DNA of 64,000 bases from Asticcacaulis sp. EMRT-3 (GTDB lineage: Bacteria; Pseudomonadota; Alphaproteobacteria; Caulobacterales; Caulobacteraceae). The stretch is from contig NZ_JASERT010000001.1 in the NCBI RefSeq assembly GCF_030027245.1, positions 1,976,501 through 2,040,500 on the forward strand. Reading direction: 5' to 3'. Every line of letters begins with the position of its first letter. The stretch's first letter is position 1. Both the position numbers and the translations under genes were made by a program. The notes under the pieces were generated by a model. The model was not told the DNA's origin and did no database searches. It saw only the letters and a program-made list of their open reading frames with translations. Below, piece by piece: positions 26,091 to 34,977 of the stretch.

Positions 26091-26276
26091 AATTATCCCC
26101 AAGCTTATTACCCATCTGTGGATACAGTGAACAAATTAACGCCATTTGTGCATAGATTTTTAAAAAATCACATTATATTCTTGATTATATTTATATATTT
26201 GACCTTTCTATATGCCTTGGCTTGGTCAACGACTCTTGGCTCTTTGGTTGCACCCCCCAACTTCAGGTGCATTCAC
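26091..26276. promoter_or_regulatory. AT-rich island promoter region
   Basis: A 186-base stretch clearly richer in A and T than its surroundings (for example 26151-26220), lying before the small HTH gene. It probably contains the promoter for the HTH/recombinase genes. No specific box could be fixed. Confidence 0.4.
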
Positions 26277-26471
26277 ATGGACGCTTTCCCTTCTGAAAAA
26301 CTCACTTTCCGCGTTGACGAAGCCATCAAGGCCACCGGCCTTGGTCGCTCCCTTTTGTACGAAGCCATGAAGTCCGGGCTTCTGGAATCCTTTAAGGTGG
26401 GCGGTTGCCGCCTGATCGCGCGTAACGCCTTGCTGGACTTTCTTGATCGACATTCACGAGGCGGGCATTAG
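26277..26471 (+). CDS. Excisionase/AlpA-like small HTH protein
   Basis: A 64-residue protein (TFRVDEAIKATGLGRSLLYEAMKSGLLESFKVGG, RNALLDFLDRH) with the winged-helix pattern of helix_turn_helix_17/excisionase proteins. The ATG at 26277 gives just this domain; the frame extends upstream through an unlikely hydrophobic stretch to 26118. Such proteins control integrase expression or excision directionality in islands; the exact role is inferred. Confidence 0.75.
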   Translation: MDAFPSEKLTFRVDEAIKATGLGRSLLYEAMKSGLLESFKVGGCRLIARNALLDFLDRHSRGGH

Positions 26472-26505
26472 GCCGCCCGCATTGGCACGCTCATATAAGC
26501 TGCGC

Positions 26506-26967
26506 ATGGCTGGTATCCGGCGACACCGTAATTACACGGTTGAGGAACTGGCCCGCGCCCTTGGCAAAACCACACAGACCATACGACGCTGGATCAAGAA
26601 CGGCCTGCCCGTCCTGACGGACATTCGCCCCGGCCTGATCATGGGTGTGGACGTGATCGACTATATGGCCAGTCGCAAGCCTACCCGCCAAACCTGCGCG
26701 CCGGACGAATGCTATTGCTTCCGTTGCCGCATACCCCGGCCCTGCGCGGGCGGCATGGCGGAATTTGTGCCGATGACCGCCACCACAGGCGATTTGCGCG
26801 CCCTGTGCCCGCATTGCTCCACCCTGATGCACAAGCGGACGTCAAACGCCGCCCTTTCTGTCTTGAGCGCTCTTTTGGATATTTCATTTCCGCAAGGCGT
26901 CCCAACTCTAAGCGCACCCTTGCCACCCTCCCTAAATGATCACTTCAAGACAGGAGCCAAATCTTGA
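26506..26967 (+). CDS. HTH plus zinc-ribbon protein coupled to a recombinase
   Basis: A 153-residue protein. Residues about 8-50 look like a MerR/excisionase helix-turn-helix (YTVEELARALGKTTQTIRRWI). Residues about 67-110 contain paired cysteines (CYCFRC, then CPHC with HK) that would form a zinc ribbon. Its TGA overlaps the TTG start of the next gene, so the two are translated together. ATG 26506 is chosen; a TTG at 26443 would overlap the previous gene. Likely a DNA-binding partner or regulator of the second recombinase. Confidence 0.7.
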   Translation: MAGIRRHRNYTVEELARALGKTTQTIRRWIKNGLPVLTDIRPGLIMGVDVIDYMASRKPTRQTCAPDECYCFRCRIPRPCAGGMAEFVPMTATTGDLRALCPHCSTLMHKRTSNAALSVLSALLDISFPQGVPTLSAPLPPSLNDHFKTGAKS

Positions 26968-28061
26968 AAAAGTTTCACCCGAAAAACGAACGCATCAAGC
27001 ACGAATATATGGGCTATCTGGAGGGGCCAAAGCAGATGAGCGCCGCCAGTGTGGATCAGGTTGCCGCCGCTCTGGCGCAGTTTGAAAACTTCACCCGGCA
27101 CAAGGATTTTGCCACCTTCAGGAACGAACAGGCCACGGGATTCAAAAACCATCTGGCAGGGATGATCAATACCGCCACCGGCAAGCCTCTGGCGACCTCT
27201 ACCCTTCATGCACGCCTGATGGCCCTGAAGGCGTTTTTTGAATGGCTATGCTGGCAACCGGGCTACAAGTCCAAAATCCGCTACCATGACATTGAATATT
27301 TCAATCTGTCGGCCAATGACACGCGCATCGCCAAGGCCAGCCGGGAACGGCCTGCGCCGTCTATGGAGCAAATCCGCCACGCCCTGTTCGCCATGCCGCA
27401 TGAAACCGATGTGCAAAAGCGTGACCGCGCGGTGGTGGCCTTCACGATCCTGAGCGGTGCGCGCGATAATGCCATTGCCTCGCTGAAGCTGCGCCATATG
27501 GATATGGTGACGGGCAAAATCCATCAGGACGGGCGCGACGTGCGCACCAAAAGCCGCAAGACCTTCACCACCGTCTTTTTCCCCGTGGGTGACGATATTG
27601 AGGCGGTGGTGCGCGAATGGGTGACTTTTCTGACGACAGAGCGCCTGTTCGGCCCGGACGATCCGCTTTTCCCGGCAACAAACGTGAAGTTAGGGTCAAG
27701 CGGGCAGTTTGAAGCTGCGGGCTTACGTCGCAAGCCCTGGGCCAGCGCGGCGATGATCCGTAAGATTTTTCAGCGCGCGTTTGAGGCCGTGAATCTGCCC
27801 TATTACAATCCACACAGCTTGCGCAAAACACTGACCATCCTGGGCGAATCGGTCTGCATAACCCCGGAAGACTTCAAAGCCTGGAGCCAAAACCTGGGCC
27901 ACGAACAGGTCATGACCACCTTTTACAGCTATGGCAAGGTGTCGCCACACCGGCAGGCGGAAATCATTGCGGGCTTGGGCAAGGGGGCAAATGATCGTGA
28001 CGGAGACGTTTCGATGGAGGAGGTGGACAGGGTTTTGAATTATTTACGCAAAAACGCCTAA
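26964..28061 (+). CDS. Second tyrosine recombinase
   Basis: A 365-residue XerC/D-like recombinase with an N-terminal SAM-like core-binding domain (HARLMALKAFFEWL) and an intact catalytic set: Arg in SGARDNAIASL, Lys in the TKSRKTF beta hairpin, HSLRK (HxxR), LGHEQ and tyrosine in TFYSYG. It starts with TTG after a clear AGGAG site 7 bases upstream and overlaps the HTH/zinc-ribbon gene by 4 bases. Its DNA target is not known; it lacks the arm-binding domain of the first integrase. Confidence 0.9.
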   Translation: MKKFHPKNERIKHEYMGYLEGPKQMSAASVDQVAAALAQFENFTRHKDFATFRNEQATGFKNHLAGMINTATGKPLATSTLHARLMALKAFFEWLCWQPGYKSKIRYHDIEYFNLSANDTRIAKASRERPAPSMEQIRHALFAMPHETDVQKRDRAVVAFTILSGARDNAIASLKLRHMDMVTGKIHQDGRDVRTKSRKTFTTVFFPVGDDIEAVVREWVTFLTTERLFGPDDPLFPATNVKLGSSGQFEAAGLRRKPWASAAMIRKIFQRAFEAVNLPYYNPHSLRKTLTILGESVCITPEDFKAWSQNLGHEQVMTTFYSYGKVSPHRQAEIIAGLGKGANDRDGDVSMEEVDRVLNYLRKNA

Positions 28062-28123
28062 CGAGGGGGGGGCACTGTCAAAACCTGTTTCGATCTGACG
28101 GACGACCGGTGCAACCTACAGCG

Positions 28124-28168
28124 CAAGCCCTAACACAGATTTTTGCCCCTGTGCCTGTGTAGGGCTTG
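28124..28168. terminator. Large inverted repeat before mod
   Basis: CAAGCCCTAACACAG (28124-28138) mirrors CTGTGTAGGGCTTG (28155-28168) with a single bulged base and a 16-base loop containing ATTTTT. It lies between the recombinase stop and the mod start and can be a terminator or a binding site for control of mod. Confidence 0.5.
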
Positions 28169-28244
28169 GCCTGACTTTTCGCTTCAAACTCTTCACGCCG
28201 CTTGCTTTGCGGGCCAAATGCCGATTCTATGCGCCAGACGCATA

Positions 28245-30059
28245 ATGACGGGGTGGCCGGACGTGACCGAACTGAATTTCAAGGGCAAGGAATTTGTCTA
28301 TAACCACCATCTGGCGGTGCCGTTCCGGCCTCTGGAGCCGGATGCGGCCAAGGGCATTGGCCCGGTTGATCTGAGCGGCAATCTGATCATTCAGGGCGAT
28401 AATCTGCACGCCCTGAAAGCCCTTCTGCCCATGTATGCGGGTAAGGTGGACTGCATCTTTATCGACCCACCTTACAATACCGGCAACGAAGGCTGGGCCT
28501 ATAACGATAACGTCAATGCGCCGATGATCAAGGCATGGCTGGAGTCCAACCCTATCGGCATTGAGGATGGCCTGCGCCATGACAAATGGTGCGCCATGAT
28601 GTGGCCGAGACTAAGGCTGCTACATGAGCTTTTGGCGGAGACAGGTAGCATCTGGATTACGCTAGACGACAATGAAGTGCAGCGAGGCCGAGAAATTCTC
28701 GATGAAATTTTCGGCCCGGATAAATTCATAGCTTGTTGTGTATGGCAAAAGAGATATTCAAGAGAAAATCGTGAAGCAATAGGTGACGTACACGATTACG
28801 TACTCGTTTACTCAAAATCTCCCGGCGCTTTTAAAGCGCTCCGCAATAAGATTGAACCCACCGAAGAACAGCTCCAAGTATACAAGAATCCAAACAATGA
28901 TCCCAAAGGTCGGTGGCGCGGAATTCCGATGACTGCTCAAGGGTTCAGAAAAAATCAAATGTACACTGTCACGACGGACACTGGGGTGGAGCATATTCCA
29001 CCAGAAGGTCGTTGTTGGAGTATGATTGAAAAGGAATTCAATCTGTTGCGTGAACAGGGAAGAGTTTGGTTTGGACAAGATGGAAATGGTCAGCCTAACA
29101 TCATTCGTTATGCAGATGAGATTGAAGGTTTTGTGCCTTGGACTTGGTGGCCAAGTTCAGAAGTTGGACATACGGACGAAGCGAAAAAGGAAATGCACGA
29201 AATTTTTGGACGTGAAGATGCCTTCTCCACCCCCAAACCTTTGCGTCTCATCTCTCGAATTGTCGGAATTGCCACCAAAAAGGATTCAATCATCCTCGAC
29301 TCCTTCGCCGGATCAGGCACCACCGCCCATGCCGTTTTGGAAGCCAATCGGCGCGACGGTGGCAATCGCAAATTCATCTTGGTCGAGATGGAAGACTATG
29401 CCGACCGCCTGACCGCCGAGCGGGTGCGGCGCGTGATCAAGGGTTATGATTTTCAGGGCACGCAAAAGACCGAACTCTTACGTGAATCCCTAAACTGGCG
29501 CACGCTGACCAGGGCCGCCGATCTGGTGCATAGGGTGGACGGGATCGAAAACCTGCACGCCCATGAATATGACGCCATCAAAAAGACGGTGAAGGACGGC
29601 GAACTGATCGTCACTGGCGAAAAGACGGTGGCCGAGCGCACCGAGGGCTTAAGCGGCAGCTTCACCTATTGCACGCTGGGCGCGGCGATTGATCTGGACG
29701 CGATCCTGACCGGCGATGCCTTGCCGTCCTTTGCCAATCTGGGTGCGGCCCTGTTCCATATGGCAACCAACCGCGCCTTTGAACCTTCCGGCATGGAGGA
29801 GGCCAGCTTCTATCTGGGCACGACCGAAAGCCAGCATGTGTGGCTGATCTATCAGCCTGATCTGGAGTGGCTGAAATCGCCAGATGCGGCCCTGACCTTG
29901 AGCCGCGCCAAAGCTTTCGCCGCCGCAAAAGCGGATGGCAAAAAGCATCTGGTCTTCGCGCCCGCGCGCTATGTCAGTCAGAAGCTGCTGGCCGAACAGA
30001 ATATCCCGGTTGAATTCGTGCCCCTGCCGTTTGCGCTCTATCGTATGGAGCAGGTATAG
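28245..30059 (+). CDS. mod: Type III restriction system DNA adenine methyltransferase (Mod)
   Basis: A 604-residue beta-class N6-adenine methyltransferase. Motif IV DPPYNTG begins at Asp74, and the SAM-binding motif I is FAGSG at Phe354, the order expected for type III Mod (IV, target recognition domain, I). The middle, about bases 28600-29290, is strikingly AT-rich compared with both flanks and corresponds to the target recognition domain, which points to exchange of specificity. The ATG at 28245 is preferred but no strong ribosome site is visible. Mod sets the sequence recognised by both modification and cleavage. Confidence 0.93.
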   Translation: MTGWPDVTELNFKGKEFVYNHHLAVPFRPLEPDAAKGIGPVDLSGNLIIQGDNLHALKALLPMYAGKVDCIFIDPPYNTGNEGWAYNDNVNAPMIKAWLESNPIGIEDGLRHDKWCAMMWPRLRLLHELLAETGSIWITLDDNEVQRGREILDEIFGPDKFIACCVWQKRYSRENREAIGDVHDYVLVYSKSPGAFKALRNKIEPTEEQLQVYKNPNNDPKGRWRGIPMTAQGFRKNQMYTVTTDTGVEHIPPEGRCWSMIEKEFNLLREQGRVWFGQDGNGQPNIIRYADEIEGFVPWTWWPSSEVGHTDEAKKEMHEIFGREDAFSTPKPLRLISRIVGIATKKDSIILDSFAGSGTTAHAVLEANRRDGGNRKFILVEMEDYADRLTAERVRRVIKGYDFQGTQKTELLRESLNWRTLTRAADLVHRVDGIENLHAHEYDAIKKTVKDGELIVTGEKTVAERTEGLSGSFTYCTLGAAIDLDAILTGDALPSFANLGAALFHMATNRAFEPSGMEEASFYLGTTESQHVWLIYQPDLEWLKSPDAALTLSRAKAFAAAKADGKKHLVFAPARYVSQKLLAEQNIPVEFVPLPFALYRMEQV

Positions 30060-30063
30060 GGCC

Positions 30064-32640
30064 ATGCTCAGGACGCTGGATTATCAGGACAGGGTGCTGA
30101 AGGCGCTGGACGCCTATCTGGACGCGCTCAATGACGAAAAGCAGAAGGCGGACAAGATTGCCGAGGTGGCGGCAAGCGCCGGTATCGACATTCCCATACC
30201 TGATTTTGCCGAAAAGACATGGAACCGCATTAACCGCCCGCGCGGCCATATCGCCTATTCACCGCGTCATGATGGCGTGGGGCGGCCCGTGCCGGACGTG
30301 GTGCTGAAAGTGCCGACCGGTGGCGGCAAGACCCTGCTGGCCAGCTATGGGCTGTCGCGCGTGTTCGGGCGTTATCTCAACCGCACCACCGGCTTTGTGC
30401 TGTGGATCGTGCCCAATGAAGCCATTTACACGCAAACTCTGAAGGCGCTGTCTGACCGGCAGCACCCTTACCGGCAGGTGCTGGATCGCGCCGCCGCCGG
30501 TCGCGTCAGGATCATGGAAAAAACTGACCGGCTGGACGCGCGCGACGTGGAGGGCCAGCTTTGCGTCATGCTGCTGATGCTGCAATCGGCCAACCGCGAA
30601 ACGCAGGACTCGCTGAAGATGTTTCAGGAGCGCGGCGATATTCATGGCTTCTTTCCGCCCGAAGGCGATCAACTGGCCCATGCTGAATTGCTAAAGCAAG
30701 TGCCGAACCTTGACGCCTATGGCGGCACGCATTGGGCGCTGATCAAGGATTCGCTGGGCAATGCGTTGCGCATCACCCGACCGGTGGTGGTGCTGGACGA
30801 AGGGCACAAGGCTGTATCCGATCTGGCTTTCAGAACGCTTTACGGCTTCAATCCGTGTTTCGTGCTGGAACTGACCGCAACGCCGCATGACGTACAGCCC
30901 AAGGGCGGCAAAGACCCCAAGGCCGCGCGCTATGCTAATGTGCTGGTGGAAGTTTCCGGCAAGGAACTCGATAATGAGGGCATGATCAAGATGCCGCTCA
31001 ATCTCGATACCCGGCAGGGCACGGACTGGCACGCCACGCTGAACGTGGCCGTGGACAAGCTGAACACATTGGATCGTGACGCCCGCCAGTTGCAGGCCGA
31101 TAGCGGCAGATATATCCGCCCTATTATGCTGGTGCAGGCGGAGCGCGTCGGCAAGGATCAGCGCGACAGTGGCCGGATACATGCCGAGGACGTGCGCGAA
31201 TGGCTGATGAAGCTGGGCTTTGATGAAGCTGAAATCGCGGTCAAGACCGCTGAAACGAACGACCTCAATCAGCCCGAAAACCAAGACCTGTTATCGCCGC
31301 TCAACCGCGTGCGCGTGATCATTACCAAGGCCGCCCTGCAAGAAGGGTGGGATTGCCCGTTTGCCTATGTGCTGTGTTCGCTGTCGGCCAGTTCTAATCT
31401 CCGCGCCATGACACAGCTTGCGGGCCGAATCTTACGCCAGCCGCACGCGCTCAAAACCGGCGTGGCCGCACTGGACGAATGCTACATCATTACCCATCAC
31501 GCCGAGACGGCAACGGTGGTGAGCGCCGTTAAGGAAGGTCTGGAGCGGGACGGCCTGGGCGATCTGGTGGTGGAGGTCAATCAAACGACCGGCGACGCCG
31601 AAACACGGCCTGCCCGCCGCATCGAACGGCGCGGAACATTCAAATCGCTACATATCTATCTGCCCAAGGTTTTATGGGTGGAGGATGGCCGCGCGCGCGA
31701 TCTGGATTATGAAACCGATGTGCTGGCCGCTATCGACTGGCGCGGTTTCGATCCGGCGCACATTGCGGACACTGTTCCCGAAAATGCCCGATCCGCCGAA
31801 AGCCAGCTTCAGAAAATCAGCCTGACCGATACGCCCGAACATTTCACCACCACCGACCTGACAAGCGGCGCTGAAGCCATGCGTTTCGATCCGGCCTATG
31901 CGGTGCGGGCCATATCCGATCTGGTGCCCAATCCTTTCGTGGCGCGTGATATTGTCGGCTCTATGCTCTCACAACTGAAGGCAAGGGGCTTTACGGCGGA
32001 TAAGATCGCCGCCCTGTCTGGTCTGATTGTTGATGAGCTGCGCAAGGGGCTGGAAGTCGAACGCGACCGGCGCGCCGAAAGTCGATTTAAGGCGCTTGTG
32101 GCCGATGGCCGGATTCAGTTCCGACTGCGCACAGATGGCAATAACTGGCCCATGCCCTTCACAATGGAGACGGTGGAACCGGAAAATGCGCGACAGCTAT
32201 TGGGCAAGACCGGCGGCCCACTGGAGCGAAGCCTGTTTGCGCCGGTCTATGAAAACGAACTCAATGGCGAAGAACGAAACGTCGCCGTGCATCTGGACAG
32301 CGAAAAGACCCTGATCTGGTGGCACCGCAACGTCGCGCGCGCGCAATATGCGCTTCAGGGATGGCGGCGCGGGAAAATCTATCCCGACTTTGTTTTCGCC
32401 GTACAGCGCACAGGCATGGCAAACCGTATTGCCCTGCTGGAAACCAAGGGCGACCATCTGGACAATGGCGACACCGCTTATAAACGCGACGTACTGGCGC
32501 TTATGTCGGATAGCTTCGCCTGGGATCACAGTGTGAGCGCCGGAACTCTGGAACTGGTGAATGAGGGTGAAACGGTGGAATGCGCGCTGATCCTGATGAG
32601 CGATATTCAGACGAAGTTGCCGAAATATCTGGCGTCATAG
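30064..32640 (+). CDS. res: Type III restriction endonuclease (Res)
   Basis: An 858-residue helicase-nuclease. The SF2 helicase has Walker A PTGGGKT (residues 84-90), DEGH (245-248), TATP and AGRILRQP (motif VI). The C-terminal PD-(D/E)xK nuclease has Asp775 in YPDFV and Glu793-x-Lys795 in ETKGD. All key residues are intact. The start lies 4 bases after the mod stop. With Mod it forms a complex that cleaves unmodified DNA after ATP-driven sliding. Confidence 0.95.
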   Translation: MLRTLDYQDRVLKALDAYLDALNDEKQKADKIAEVAASAGIDIPIPDFAEKTWNRINRPRGHIAYSPRHDGVGRPVPDVVLKVPTGGGKTLLASYGLSRVFGRYLNRTTGFVLWIVPNEAIYTQTLKALSDRQHPYRQVLDRAAAGRVRIMEKTDRLDARDVEGQLCVMLLMLQSANRETQDSLKMFQERGDIHGFFPPEGDQLAHAELLKQVPNLDAYGGTHWALIKDSLGNALRITRPVVVLDEGHKAVSDLAFRTLYGFNPCFVLELTATPHDVQPKGGKDPKAARYANVLVEVSGKELDNEGMIKMPLNLDTRQGTDWHATLNVAVDKLNTLDRDARQLQADSGRYIRPIMLVQAERVGKDQRDSGRIHAEDVREWLMKLGFDEAEIAVKTAETNDLNQPENQDLLSPLNRVRVIITKAALQEGWDCPFAYVLCSLSASSNLRAMTQLAGRILRQPHALKTGVAALDECYIITHHAETATVVSAVKEGLERDGLGDLVVEVNQTTGDAETRPARRIERRGTFKSLHIYLPKVLWVEDGRARDLDYETDVLAAIDWRGFDPAHIADTVPENARSAESQLQKISLTDTPEHFTTTDLTSGAEAMRFDPAYAVRAISDLVPNPFVARDIVGSMLSQLKARGFTADKIAALSGLIVDELRKGLEVERDRRAESRFKALVADGRIQFRLRTDGNNWPMPFTMETVEPENARQLLGKTGGPLERSLFAPVYENELNGEERNVAVHLDSEKTLIWWHRNVARAQYALQGWRRGKIYPDFVFAVQRTGMANRIALLETKGDHLDNGDTAYKRDVLALMSDSFAWDHSVSAGTLELVNEGETVECALILMSDIQTKLPKYLAS

Positions 32641-32739
32641 GGGACAAAGGCACCGAAAAAGTATATGATGTGGCATGGCTGCCTAAAAAACGGTAAGCCT
32701 ATGATTTAAAAGGACTCGTACCTGCACAGCAAATAGGTT

Positions 32740-32761
32740 TGCGGGTAACAATGCGGGTAAT
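32740..32761 (+). repeat. Right pair of integrase arm-like direct repeats
   Basis: TGCGGGTAAC (32740-32749) and TGCGGGTAAT (32752-32761) with the same 12-base spacing and orientation as the left pair at 24264-24285. Confidence 0.65.
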
Positions 32762-32817
32762 AGAGAATTTTTGAATTCTCTTTAAATATTGAATTCAAAT
32801 AGTTATTTGCCCATTGT

Positions 32818-32837
32818 GAGTCCTTTCCTGGCACCAT
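32818..32837 (+). other. attR
   Basis: GAGTCCTTTCCTGGCACCAT repeats the tRNA-Leu 3' end with one G deleted, marking the right boundary of the island. Confidence 0.8.
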
Positions 32838-33101
32838 CTTTCTTCGTAACGATGATTTTCCGTTACCAAACAAGTCATTACAAACATTCCCCACCATCAG
32901 ACTCACCTACTGTCACAGCGCTCTGTCACAGCAGGACGGTCTTAGATCTTCCGAAAACTGTTACAAGGCAACGGTTAGACAGCTTTCTGACTGTTGCAGC
33001 AAACTGTATCCGCATGCGGTAGAACCCGACGATTCTGACGATCTGGCCTATGATGGTGCCTGCCCATCGTCTTTTTATCGCTACGCCTGTAGATTGTCCG
33101 C

Positions 33102-34109
33102 ATGACCCGTCTGAAAGCACATGCTGAAAAGCTGATCGGTTATTTCCAGCCGTTCGACTGGCACCATGCGCTGGTGGCGGCGCCTGGCATGGCGGCCTGT
33201 CTGATCTATGGCCTCGTCACCGGCGACACCCTGACCGCCGCCATTGCTGCTGGCAGCGCTTTTTCCGTCGGCTTCGGCCTGCGCCGTTATCGCCAGACGC
33301 GCTCCATGCTGGGCTGCGTGGCGCTGATGACGGTGGCGGCGCTGATCGGTTCGCTGACCGCCGGAAATTTCGTCATCTATCTGGTACTGATGGCGGCGGC
33401 TTCGGCGGCCTGCGCCTGTTGCGCCCTGATCGATGACGACCTGTGGTGGGTGACGTTACAGGCCACGATCGCGCTCTTGCTGGCCAGTCATTATGCCGGG
33501 GATGCCCACGCGGCTTTCTTACGCGCCGGCATCGTCATGGGGGCGGGCCTGTTCCAGATGGCCTGCGTGATGATCCTGTACCGGCTCATTCCGCTCAGCC
33601 AGCCGAAACCTGTTCTCAATATCCCCATCCCGGCGACACGCAAGGCCCTGACCATCTATGGGTCGGTGGCAGCGCTGAGCGTGGTCGTGGCCATGCTGGT
33701 GGCTTACGGCGTGCATCTCGACAAGGCCTATTGGGCACCGATGACGGCCCTGATCGTGCTGAAACCGAAATACCACCTGACGCGCCAGCGCGGCTTGGAG
33801 CGTTTGATGGGCAATCTGGCCGGTTGCACGGCGGCAACGGGGCTGACCTTCCTGTTGCCGGTCGGGGCGCGGCTCGATATTCTGCTGTGCGTGCTGGGAT
33901 CGGGTGCGGCCTATGCGCTGATCAAGGCGCGTTATGCGGCCTTTTCGCTGGCGGTGAGCTTTACGGTCGTGATGCTGCTCTATTCGGCGCACGCTTCGGC
34001 TCTGGCCGGTTCGGAACAAAGGCTCTACGCCACGGTGATCGGCGGGGTGATCGCGATTGCGGTCATGTGGCTGGCCAGCCGGACGGTGGCGCGCGACTAC
34101 GCCATGTGA
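33102..34109 (+). CDS. FUSC-family inner membrane protein
   Basis: A 335-residue protein with about eight to ten hydrophobic segments. The FUSC family block YWAPMTALIVLKPKYHLTRQRGLERLMGNLAG is clear at about residue 212. Related proteins (AaeB, fusaric acid resistance) export aromatic acids together with a membrane-fusion partner; no such partner is next to it. It is the first chromosomal gene beyond the island and converges on kdsA. Confidence 0.85.
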   Translation: MTRLKAHAEKLIGYFQPFDWHHALVAAPGMAACLIYGLVTGDTLTAAIAAGSAFSVGFGLRRYRQTRSMLGCVALMTVAALIGSLTAGNFVIYLVLMAAASAACACCALIDDDLWWVTLQATIALLLASHYAGDAHAAFLRAGIVMGAGLFQMACVMILYRLIPLSQPKPVLNIPIPATRKALTIYGSVAALSVVVAMLVAYGVHLDKAYWAPMTALIVLKPKYHLTRQRGLERLMGNLAGCTAATGLTFLLPVGARLDILLCVLGSGAAYALIKARYAAFSLAVSFTVVMLLYSAHASALAGSEQRLYATVIGGVIAIAVMWLASRTVARDYAM

Positions 34110-34113
34110 GGCG

Positions 34114-34977
34114 CTACTTCCCCTTGGCGAGATCATCAAACGCCCGCAACACGCCGATCAGTGCCTGCATCTGGTCGATCTGAATCATATTGAGGCCATC
34201 CGAAGGCGCATGATCGGGATCTTCGTGGGTTTCGATAAACACCGCCGACACGCCGATGGCGCAGGCGGCGCGCGCCAGCACCGGCGCAAATTCGCGCTGG
34301 CCGCCCGAGGTCGTGCCCTGACCGCCCGGCTGCTGCACCGAATGGGTGGCGTCGAACATCACCGGATAGCCGCTGCGCGCCATGATCGGCAAACCGCGGA
34401 AATCGCTGACCAGCGCATTATAGCCGAAACTGGTGCCACGGTCGCACAGGATGATGCGTTCATTGCCGGTCGAGGCGATCTTGCCCGCCACATTCTGCAT
34501 GTCCCACGGGGCCAGAAACTGGCCCTTCTTGACATTGATGGCGCGGCCGGTTTCGCCCGCCGCCAGCAAAAGATCGGTCTGGCGGCACAGAAAGGCCGGG
34601 ATTTGCAGCACATCGACCACTTCGCCCACCGGCGCGCATTGATGCGTATCATGCACATCGGTCAGCACCGGACAGCCAAACTGTTCGCGCACGCGCGCCA
34701 AAATGTTGAGCCCCTCGTCCATGCCGATGCCGCGCTGCGTGCCGATCGACGAGCGATTGGCCTTGTCATAGCTCGACTTGTAGATGAATTTCGTGCCCGT
34801 CGGCGCGCAGGCCTCGGCGATCCGTTCGGCCATCATCAGGGCGTGGTCGAGGCTTTCGATCTGGCAGGGCCCGGCGATCAGGGCGAAGGGTTCATCGCCA
34901 CCGATCTTGATCTTCGGCTGGCCGAAATCACCGACCTCGATGACGCGGGTTTTGACGTGTTGCGGCTGGATGGACAT
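34114..34977 (-). CDS. kdsA: 3-deoxy-8-phosphooctulonate synthase
   Basis: A 287-residue TIM-barrel aldolase that condenses arabinose-5-phosphate and PEP to KDO-8-phosphate. Family blocks visible: [44 protein letters not shown] and [14 protein letters not shown] Cys is present in the GPCQIES block rather than metal-independent changes; class cannot be settled safely. Its ATG overlaps the kdsB stop (TAATG), so it is the last gene of a coupled kdsD-kdsB-kdsA operon. Confidence 0.96.
   Translation of the reverse strand: MSIQPQHVKTRVIEVGDFGQPKIKIGGDEPFALIAGPCQIESLDHALMMAERIAEACAPTGTKFIYKSSYDKANRSSIGTQRGIGMDEGLNILARVREQFGCPVLTDVHDTHQCAPVGEVVDVLQIPAFLCRQTDLLLAAGETGRAINVKKGQFLAPWDMQNVAGKIASTGNERIILCDRGTSFGYNALVSDFRGLPIMARSGYPVMFDATHSVQQPGGQGTTSGGQREFAPVLARAACAIGVSAVFIETHEDPDHAPSDGLNMIQIDQMQALIGVLRAFDDLAKGK

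Larger units (their letters stand above)
32641..33101. other. 461-base region with right island end
   Basis: Holds the right arm repeats (32740-32761), a GAATTC-flanked AT-rich patch, attR (32818-32837) and then chromosomal sequence with a direct repeat CTGTCACAG (32910-32918 and 32923-32931) about 170 bases before the FUSC gene. No credible gene is present. Confidence 0.7.

Noticed and set aside
26118..26276. N-terminal extension of the small HTH protein with a hydrophobic segment
   Set aside because: The extension is encoded by AT-rich promoter-like sequence and is not part of the HTH family; the ATG at 26277 fits better.
32910..32931. CTGTCACAG direct repeat as a PhoB box upstream of the FUSC gene
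   Set aside because: Spacing is 13 bases, not 11, there are only two units, and it is about 170 bases from the gene; too weak to annotate.
32789..33022. 77-codon frame across attR
   Set aside because: It spans the island junction and has no ribosome site, so it is not an inherited gene.
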